Of a stretch of DNA of 64,000 nucleotides, positions 56,901 through 64,000 are shown in pieces. The first letter of the stretch is position 1; every line of letters starts with the position of its first letter. The DNA is taken from contig JAQMWT010000133.1 of assembly GCA_029834535.1 (NCBI GenBank), positions 18,350 through 82,349 on the forward strand. Reading direction: 5' to 3'. The position numbers and the translations under genes are program-made. The stretch comes from Chrysophaeum taylorii (lineage: Eukaryota; Sar; Pelagophyceae; Pelagomonadales; Pelagomonadaceae). The notes below the pieces were generated by a model. That model ran no database searches. It saw only the letters and a list, made by a program, of their open reading frames with translations, and was not told the DNA's origin.

Positions 56901-58051
56901 ACGGTTGGAAGGGCGGCCCTCCGCGCGAAGGACCAAGGCGACGAAGAAGTACCGGGATCCGGAGCGCACGTGGCGCAACCGTGAGGAGCTAGTTGGCCAC
57001 GAACGCCGAGCCTCTCCAGCACATGCCATACGACAGACTGGGAGCTTCATACGCAAAAGGACCTCGAGCCTGGATGATTTAACCGCCGGATGTTTGTGAC
57101 AGTACACCATCAAGTAGCGAAACATCCGGAGAAGCCGACCCCTTTTGCCGCTACAGTCGTTCCGCGTCGCCCCGTCGTCGCTCGGCGCCTCTACGCATGG
57201 CCGTTGTCCACAACAAGAGTGGGTGGCCCTGACCGTGATGAGGCTCCAGTTGGGTGTTCTTCTATAGGAGGTCTAATTTTCCACACGCCAGCAAAATACT
57301 ACTGTTTTTTTTGCCGCAGTAAAACTACTAGGTAGGATTTGTGCGAGTGCGGAGGCCTCCACTTCCTTCAAGGACGCACTAGGGCCAACCACCAGAGCCA
57401 ACGACTGTAGTTGTTGACCGTACGATGCAATGGGTACATCCCCGTAGACGTACACGCTCAGCTCACGGGGTGGTCTCGTTCGATTCGACCGGGGGAGCCC
57501 GCGACGACGGACCCATTGCTCCAAGGAGGGGCAAGATTTGTGAGGTAGAGTTTCTTGTACGCAGATTGAGCAACTCGAGCAGCGCCGGGCGCCTTCCCAA
57601 CCGCCTCGTGTGGGGAGAGGGGTCTCGTCGTTCGAAACGTTGCGGACATCGAGCTTCGGCCCGGACCTCGGCGGTGTTGTCGAACCGTTTGAACGGAAAC
57701 TCGTTTGTGAGGTTCTCGGCGAGACGACGACAGGCTCATCGGTCGGCACTGGGGGATTCTCTCGAACCTGTCACGGCGGCGACCGCTTGGGCGGTCGGAT
57801 AATATGCTTGTCGGAACCCGACAACTCGTTCTGCTCGACGCTTCCGCCGTCGCCTCGGGTTCAGCTCGTGGTGTTCGCACTCGACGGCTCGGGTTGGTGA
57901 CTCGACCAACGCGGTAGCATCAGCGCGGGGATGCGCGTCGCCGAGATACTGGTTTGAAGCCTGCTGACCTTTTGGCTAGAGCACCTCGCTTCTTCGCAGG
58001 CTGTCGCCGCCAGCCCGCCCGCCCGGTACAATTTTCTCTTCGCTTCTTTTC
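53941..58051. other. Gene-poor region, no supported gene
   Basis: Contains attaattaat repeats at about 54059, a ttcc run near 54120-54145 and an aat/aaat-rich patch near 55850-55910. Candidate exons without support: 54263 (MKKMLALVSQMGFQPANI, after a tttttttgcgcag acceptor-like site); minus strand 55343-55615 (TRDESLLGGESVLDG); and 56105-56420, where a gtaggt/tttttag pair could splice. I assign no gene. Confidence 0.35.
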
Positions 58052-58402
58052 CTAAAGTGGTTTTGAGATGCGCCCAACAAGAGGACGACCCGGCCCTCTC
58101 GGCGCGCCGGCGTCAACACTGATATCGAACCGGGTATGCAAAACTATCGGCGGCGGTGGAGCCAGGCGTCGGTCGATTATCGCGCGGACGATGATGCCTT
58201 GCCCTTGCCGGGGGATGATCCAATCGGATAGAGTCGGCGACTTTGGGATCCAAGACCTCAACGTCGGCGACGCGCGCGCGGTCTTTAGGACGGCGTCCCG
58301 ATCGAACCATTGAGCTGCCTCGAGCTCTGTGGGGTCCACTTGGAGGGGTCGCTGCCACGTGCCGTGCGTGCTCGACCCGACACACTTCATCGGCAGCTCC
58401 AT
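58052..58402 (-). pseudogene. C-terminal fragment of a Nudix (NADH pyrophosphatase-like) hydrolase
   Basis: The minus strand encodes DPTELEAAQWFDRDAVL, the segment that in NudC-type NADH pyrophosphatases follows the Nudix box (D-x-x-E-L-x-x-A-x-W-F), and further on SDWIIPRQGQGIIVRAII. The Nudix box (GX5EX7REUXEEXGU) was not found upstream within 1 kb. It is either the last exon of an unrecognised spliced gene or a fragment. The family call rests on one short motif. Confidence 0.45.
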
Positions 58403-58705
58403 ATTAAGATGCCCACGAGATCACCAGATTGGTCCTGGAGCTCCCGCCGACGTCATCGACAACTGGCTTCTCCAGATCCTGAAAGAACTTGTGGATTTAC
58501 TAGACTCTTCTCCCGTTTACCATGTTCCGGGGGAAATCCGGGGCAATCAATCGTTGAAGGTTAAGACGTGCATGGCCGCATAATGGGGAGAAAGGGGGGT
58601 ACCCGCATCGGCACTCTGGGCGACACAATGCGTGGCGTCGAAAGCCGTGTCTGACGGAAAATCCGAAATTGACGTGCACTGCAAGGATTGTACAGGTTTA
58701 TTTAA

Positions 58706-59243
58706 TTAATTAATAACCCCTTGACACCATGAGGGGTTATGGAGTGCAGTGTAGATTCCGTTTCGTGCTTCCAAGTCCGTTGCTGCCCCACAGCGAGGAT
58801 GGAGACGCAGCGACGATGAAGTGGACCAATGCCCTCGAGCAAATTCGCGGTGCTTCAAGGGAGGAACACCGTCTTCCAGAAAAAAAACGAGTCGCTGCCG
58901 CGATTCCCCACATCCCTCCAACTCTACCGGCGCGCCCCCTGGGAGAAGCAAGCAAGCTCTCCGTACAATGAGACAGTCGTCCCCAGGGAATCAATCTTAG
59001 GTAGTTATGTCGTCGTTTGTCTCGCCGCTCCCGGGTACAGGATCTGCGAGACGGTGACGCGACATATCGCAACGTCCGCTTACCTCCTTGAATCCCTGCC
59101 TTGAGCCGAAAGTACTCCGCCGAGAAAGCTATGACGTTCTTCGGATTTGCTCGAATGATCGCCTTCGAGTAGTCCTTGAGGATCACCGGGAGCTCCGGAT
59201 GGACCTCGATCTGCTCCGCGCTGAATATGCGGGTCGTCTCCAT
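58706..59243 (-). CDS. RIIa-domain (R2D2) protein
   Basis: The first exon, 59084-59243, starts METTRIFSAEQIEV and contains HPELPVILKDYSKAIIR followed by NVIAFSAEYF, the dimerisation/docking fold of PKA regulatory subunits and of ropporin- and radial-spoke-type flagellar proteins. The exon ends in ggag followed by gtaagc. A matching acceptor (ttctcccag, exon from about 58940) continues the frame as GAPVELEGCGESRQRL and runs to a stop at 58706. That second exon has no recognisable domain and its C-terminus looks unselected, so the 3' structure is uncertain. The likely role is docking of an amphipathic AKAP-type helix in a flagellum, which would mean the organism has a flagellate stage. Confidence 0.6.
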
Positions 59244-59619
59244 GCTCGGTTTACTGTTAAGAATGCCGTTAAGAATCCCGTTGTAATTTCCGTTAAGTTC
59301 AATGTTCGATGGTAAAAGAACCCGATTCCGTTAGGATGATTATTAAGCCGAACACACGAAGCTCCTACGACGACTATTCGGTGCGCATACTGCGAAACCT
59401 CGTACCTTGGGGATTCGTTGGCGACGGCCTGCAGTAGAGAGCTGTGCCCGGAGCTCGGCCCACTATCTGGTTGTCGCGTACCGAGGAGCCCGCGAACAAA
59501 GTCAAGCCGGCGGACGTCTTCATAAACCAGCCTCGCGCGCTCCTCCGCTCGGCCAAAGCGGGGTACCAGGTCGGCGGCCGCGATGTTGTTCTTCACTTGC
59601 CGCGATAAAGATAACTTAG

Positions 59620-60360
59620 TTCCGGGGTGCGATCCACAACGTCGAGCGCATCTGTCTGCAACGCGCGAAGGACGCCCGGCGAGGACCCGGACAATCCGGC
59701 CGCGTACCTTCGGATGATCGAGGGAATCGTCGATGTCTACTTGCGCGAGGGCATCAAGGATTCCTTTGTGCGCATCGCATCTTCGGCGGCATCCTCGGCG
59801 AGCGGGCGTCTGAGCCGGCACGGATTTCGGGCTTGTGCCGGGACCTCAAGTTCGAGCGGGGGGTGACGAAGACGCCGAGGTCGGCAGGTGCTAGCTCGGG
59901 GCCGTGGTGGCCGGGGCCCGACCGACCTGCGACGTGCTCTTCGCCGCGGGTTGCTTCGTGGTGACGACTCGATTCGATTGCTGGGACTGCGCGACAACGC
60001 CGACTTCGCTCGTTGGCTCTACCCCTTCTTCTTCGCGCGAGGTTGCCAAGAACGTTGGCAAGAAGCTCGAGAACTGCTGGCTCGAGGACCTGGTGGTTGG
60101 CAGCGACTGCAGACTCCGCAAGGACTGGCAACTCCGGTGCCAGGCGAGCTCGCCGTTAACATCGCGGGCACCGACGACCTGCGAGGCGTCAGCGCCTTCT
60201 TCGACTACGTCAGGGCGGACATCGCCGTCCTCATGCCCGGCGTTCTCGCTGTTTGGTCGACACCACCACAACCGTACGGTTCTTGCGGCACTGGTCCGAA
60301 TCCCACCTCCTCGATTGCGATCCTCATCATCAATCACCCTTGGCTTGGACGAGGCTAGGC
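59620..60360 (+). pseudogene. Decayed coding region, family unknown
   Basis: Protein-like stretches in shifting frames: AAYLRMIEGIVDVYLREGIK, then FGGILGERASEPARISG and DLKFERG, then FARWLYPFFFARGCQERW and GVSAFFDYVRADIAVLMPG. Stops and frame changes separate them. No family recognised. Confidence 0.3.
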
Positions 60361-61905
60361 TCCGCTGCATGGTCGTCGCACCTTTTCGACGGCCTTGGCG
60401 TGTCTGGCCTGGTGGTGGTCGATGGTGGCTTTCCGACGCGCATCGGCCTCCTCCATGTATTCCGTGCGGCTGAGGAGATCTGCCTCGATGACGGCCAGCC
60501 CGACGTCCGCGTCGATATCGCCCCGCTCCGTATATATCCCCAGGCCTCGGCGTCGGAGACACTCGTCTGACACTTCACGGCTAACGTATTGGCGCAGCGA
60601 CCGAATGTCGAGCTGACACCAGACGATGCCGGACGCGCTTTGGACATGCATGTTGAAGAATATCCCGGGGCGTAGTAAAGCTGAGCTCGCTCTTCGTGAA
60701 CCGGCGCGAGCTCTCGTATCTCGTCGGCCGCGGCGAGGTCGCCGTCGTCGACGTAGCGCACGGCCTGGCCGGTCTTGAAGGTGCGGATGCAGCCCCAGCC
60801 CCAGGCTTCGATTACCTGGAGGAAAATGGTCTTGGTTTTCGGTTTCTTGTCCACGTCACATCGAGCTTCGTAGAGCCTCGCGCTCGCGGCCGCGAGGTCA
60901 AAGATCTTCGTCCGACAGTCTGATCGACAGTCTGATCGACGCCGCCCGCCGCCGCGCGAGAAGCTTGGCGTAATCCTCCGCGGACACGTCGCACAGCGCT
61001 CACTCTGCTGTCGCCACGATCTGTGGGTCGTCCTGGAAAGTCTCCAAAAACGTAAGCGCGTGCTCGTTGATTCGAGCCACTTCGAGGGTATGGACCAGTC
61101 GCCGAGGTCTTGGGAGGCGGCGAAGAAGCGGAAGGGTATAATGAGCTTGTCTTGGATGACGCCCCGTCCTAGTAAGGTGCCAATGACCTCATTATTTTGC
61201 GGTGAACGTGATGAAGAGGTTAGACTGCGACGCGTTCCTCTACTCGAGCTCCTCGACGCGCCGATTTCCTCGTCGTGGGCCTCGAGGCGGTTCTTGGCGG
61301 CAGGTTTGGGTGTCATTCGCTTCGTGTTGCGATTAATAGCAGCGTGGCGGTCCTCGAGTCGGCAGAAACTTTGAGGGTCATACTGCTTCGCACAACCCCT
61401 TCGTTCGTTCTGTCGCGTCGGCCGCCGCCACCTTGGTACCTTCCTTCGCCGCCTCTAACTTGTGTATCGCGCTTTGAAGTTTCGTATCACGTCGCGCTCG
61501 CCCTGCTTCTCCCTCGTGGCGATCGATCAGGACCCGGAGTTGCTCCTCCCGACGCGCGGCATCCCGGGCCTTATCCTCGTGCTTCCTCTTGGCGGCCATC
61601 CGTGCCTCCGTAGCCAAGGCTTCCTCTACGGCCGCGAAGGCGCCGGCGTGGGACATCTCCGTCTCGTGCTCGGCAACGACACCGCGCCGCTGCTGCGTCC
61701 ATTGGCCACCTTGAGGAGACTGATGATGATCTAGTCCTGCTGTGCTAACTGCTTCCGAAGTCACGGCGAGGACGTGCTGGGCGCGTTGGTTGGTCGAGAT
61801 TGAAGAGGTCGTCGCGCGCGGCTCGCGCCTCTGTACGCGCCGCCAAGGGACCATTGTGTTCTCCTTCTCTGCGTTTTTGCGAACGCCGGTAAGTAAGGCC
61901 AACAT
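60330..61905 (-). pseudogene. Decayed large gene, family unknown
   Basis: Reading the minus strand from 61905: a charged coiled-coil (AAKRKHEDKARDAARREEQL), then with frame changes EVIGTLLGRGVIQDKLIIPF and FLETFQDDPQIVATAE, then YEARCDVDKKPKTKTIFLQV and IEAWGWGCIRTFKTGQAVRY, and finally ASGIVWCQLDIRSLRQYVSR and RGLGIYTERGDIDADVG. The pieces are in order and non-repetitive, which suggests one former gene of more than 450 codons with at least five lesions. No domain was recognised. A viral or mobile-element origin is possible but unsupported. Confidence 0.45.
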
Positions 61906-62655
61906 TGACTACCGTCTTCTCGACAACGTACTCAACAACGAGCGCGTCGCAGTTTGTAACTCATCTTCTGAACCACCCCCAAACCTCTCGTCCACTCTTT
62001 TACCGCTCGAATAATCTAGAGCGACGCACACCTTATCGTCCGGCCGAATCCGCGTCTTGAGATGTTTTGTCAGCGCATGCGAGGATAGCTTGTCTTAACG
62101 CTTCGCGGGTGCGAAGTCTCGCCTACAAGAAGCTGAGCAAAAATTGAATTCGGGTGCTGCCGTCGAGTCCCGAGATGTGCATGATGCGCCCCAGGTCGAG
62201 CGGCTCTCCCAAACGTTTGTCGAGCTTGGCAACGCAACAGACGCACTCTCCATCAACCAGATCTCTCACGTCTGGCGGCTTTCAAGCGTTTTTTTTCCCG
62301 GCGGATCCGCCGCGTTGGGAGCGTCGGTAGGCTGATCCCCGACGTGCACATAAATTCCCATCGGCTCAGCTCACACGCCGCCATTGCCGCGCCAGGCGCC
62401 CAACTAAAGATCGAACTTTGTTGTACGATGGGCGCGTTCTTCGTTGATGCGCTCTTGAACAAGGGTTTCTCGTCCAGTGTTCGAAAATAAATGGAGGCTA
62501 GGACCTAGTTTTGAGCCTTCTTTGTATAACCCTATGACATCATCCGTCCCTTTTTCCTACCTTCGGAGGCGAATCTTTTCTGTCACAGCCAGCAAATTTT
62601 ATTTCGAGGAATTCGGTCACAGCCAGGGAAGTTTGTTTCAAGCAATCAGGGAACC
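61906..62655. other. Upstream region of the ADH gene
   Basis: No gene recognised. The last 100 bp are AT-richer and should hold the ADH promoter and 5' UTR. Confidence 0.4.
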
Positions 62656-63735
62656 ATGAGTCTGGAGACCGAGGCGTACGTGTGCAAGGCCAAGGGCGAG
62701 CCCCTCAAGCTCGAGAAAATTGTGCTCCCCCCTCTCGAGGCCAACGAGGTCGAATGCGACATGGTGTGTTGTGGGCTGTGTCATACGGATTGCCATATGT
62801 GCACGAATGACTGGGGCATCTCCGACTTTCCCATGGTACCCGGGCACGAGGGCGTCGGGATCGTGCGCGCGGTGGGCTCGGCCGTCTCCACGCACGCCGT
62901 CGGCGACCGCGTCGGCATCGCGTGGATGCGCGACTCGTGCCAAGCGTGCGAGGCTTGTCTCTGCGGCCGAGAGAATATTTGCCAACCTGGCTACCAGGGC
63001 ACCTTTCTCAGCAAGTCGGCCGGTGTCTGGGGCAAGAAGCCGTACAACCTGACCGGCGGCTGTTTCTCCAAGGTGATGCGCGTCGCGGCCCGCTTCGCGT
63101 TCAAGATCCCGGAAGGTGTCCCAGACGACGTCGCGTGCCCCTTGCTTTGCGGCGGCGGGACAGTGTACGAGCCCCTTTGTGATTATTGTGAGCCGGGGAC
63201 CCAGCTCGGAGTGGCTGGGATCGGCGGGCTCGGCACCGCAGCAATCAAACTGGCCAAGCTTCGCGGGGTCACCCCCACCGCAATCTCGTCGTCGCCCCAC
63301 AAGAAGCAGGCCGCGCTCGCCGCCGGCGCCAAGGACTTCGTCTGCTTCGACGACGATCTCGCCGCGTGGGCGGGAAAATTTGACGTCATCATCGACACCT
63401 CCCCGGCCAACACGCAGCCCGCTGCCACGTACTTGAACCTTCTCAAGTTTGGCGGAACCTACTGCCGCGTCGGCATTCCCGCGGCTGGCGAGGGGTTCAA
63501 GTACGACTGGATCCCGCTTATTTTCACCCAGCGGAAGGTCGTCGGCTCCATCGTTACTGGCTCGAAATGCATGCACTCCATGTTCAACCTCGTCAAGGAC
63601 AACCTCGACTTCCTCCAAGCCGACAACCCAGACCTCCAGAACATCGAGAAGGTCCCCTTCTCCCAAGCCAACGCGGCCATGAAAAATCTCGTCGAGCGCA
63701 AGAATAAGGGCTACCGCTACGTCCTGGTCTGGTGA
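62656..63735 (+). CDS. Zinc-dependent alcohol dehydrogenase, cinnamyl-alcohol-dehydrogenase type
   Basis: 359 residues, the usual length for the medium-chain family, with no intron. It reduces aldehydes or oxidises alcohols with a nicotinamide cofactor. Catalytic zinc ligands: Cys42 and His64-Glu65 of PGHEGVG, with a third Cys in the VACPLLCGG segment. Structural zinc ligands: Cys95, Cys98, Cys101 and Cys109 (CQACEACLCGRENIC). The nucleotide-binding glycine motif is GVAGIGGLGTAAIKLAK, followed by SSSPHKK, where the Ser/Lys pattern suggests NADP(H) over NAD(H). The best overall match is to the CAD/YahK-type aldehyde reductases. The start is the first ATG of the frame (MSLETEAYV). Confidence 0.93.
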   Translation: MSLETEAYVCKAKGEPLKLEKIVLPPLEANEVECDMVCCGLCHTDCHMCTNDWGISDFPMVPGHEGVGIVRAVGSAVSTHAVGDRVGIAWMRDSCQACEACLCGRENICQPGYQGTFLSKSAGVWGKKPYNLTGGCFSKVMRVAARFAFKIPEGVPDDVACPLLCGGGTVYEPLCDYCEPGTQLGVAGIGGLGTAAIKLAKLRGVTPTAISSSPHKKQAALAAGAKDFVCFDDDLAAWAGKFDVIIDTSPANTQPAATYLNLLKFGGTYCRVGIPAAGEGFKYDWIPLIFTQRKVVGSIVTGSKCMHSMFNLVKDNLDFLQADNPDLQNIEKVPFSQANAAMKNLVERKNKGYRYVLVW

Positions 63736-64000
63736 ATATTGTCTCCTTCAAAAGAAGACGACCCAAACATTTCATCTGAAAAACCTCTTTCTTTCTTTCT
63801 TTCTTCGGCGCGAGAAGTACCGTTTCCCTCCAGCTGTAACTCTCGACGCGCACGACGACGGTCATCCTCGACCTCACAACAGACACGTGACTTCCCGAAA
63901 ACATTTCAAAAACCTCCTCGCGAGGCAGCATCTAGTAGATAGAACACCGACGCTGCCGCACACCGTGAGCACTGGCTCTTCTGGGCCGCTACGTGGCCTT
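63736..64000. other. Downstream flank of the ADH gene
   Basis: Contains a tttc repeat (about 63785-63805) and no recognised coding sequence before the window ends. Confidence 0.5.

Noticed and set aside
1-64000. tRNA, rRNA or other structured RNA genes
   Set aside because: No tRNA-type B box with a foldable cloverleaf and no rRNA core sequence noticed by eye; a covariance-model scan would be needed to exclude them.
1-64000. Bacterial origin, suggested by the Pls-like and UGM genes
   Set aside because: Frame-restoring introns, RFC1, the RBR ligase, RIIa and LINE relics show a eukaryotic nuclear genome.

Overview
This is a stretch of nuclear DNA from a unicellular eukaryote, most likely a GC-rich protist or alga. 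The evidence is spliceosomal introns that restore reading frames, a eukaryotic RFC1 clamp-loader subunit, an RBR ubiquitin ligase, C2 and CUE domains, an RIIa (flagellar or PKA-anchoring type) domain, abundant microsatellites and decayed non-LTR retrotransposons. Gene-dense islands with spacers of 56-142 bp alternate with repeat-rich, decayed DNA. The lineage cannot be fixed from the sequence. A GH16-like/GT2 synthase, a bacterial-type UDP-galactopyranose mutase and introner-like introns would fit a pelagophyte-like or other algal genome, but that is inference.

Layout. 3-1328 is the 3' end of RFC1. 1.3-5.2 kb is decayed DNA with a disrupted gene, a 377-bp tailed retroelement and a reverse-transcriptase relic. 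5.2-36.7 kb holds the main feature, a tandem array on the + strand. Copy 1 (5226-12791) and copy 2 (16783-24304) are full-length. Copy 3 (26026-34010) is a pseudogene and copy 4 (35880-36704) is a 3' fragment. Removing nine introns from copy 1 and eight from copy 2 leaves open frames of about 2287 and 2296 codons. The predicted protein is a fatty acyl-AMP ligase, then about 800 residues of unrecognised, mostly helical sequence, then an acyl/peptidyl carrier domain, then a membrane-embedded left-handed beta-helix region like the terminal domain of bacterial Pls/PosA-type synthetases. The copies are mosaics of one another and differ in intron content.

36.8-43.4 kb is a compact island: a GH16-like/GT2 polysaccharide synthase, an octapeptide-repeat membrane protein, a TPR protein, a PIH1/CS-like protein, and an RBR ligase ending in a CaaX box whose stop region overlaps its neighbour. 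43.4-46.2 kb is decayed DNA with a third RT relic. 46.3-53.7 kb contains a 2OG-Fe(II) oxygenase with a Tudor-like tail, divergent from a UDP-galactopyranose mutase, then a large C2/CUE protein. 53.7-62.6 kb is mostly decayed; it carries an RIIa-domain gene, a Nudix fragment and other broken coding stretches. 62656-63735 is a cinnamyl-alcohol-dehydrogenase-type ADH.

How the parts may work together. The array would activate a fatty acid as an acyl-adenylate, load it onto its own carrier domain and hand it to a membrane-bound terminal module, presumably making a lipid-derived product. The UDP-galactofuranose enzyme and the GT2 synthase point to cell-surface glycan synthesis, but nothing in the sequence links them to the array. 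The most distinctive signals are the multi-copy synthase itself and its introns: several begin with the same bases as the next exon, and some are present in one paralogue and absent in another.
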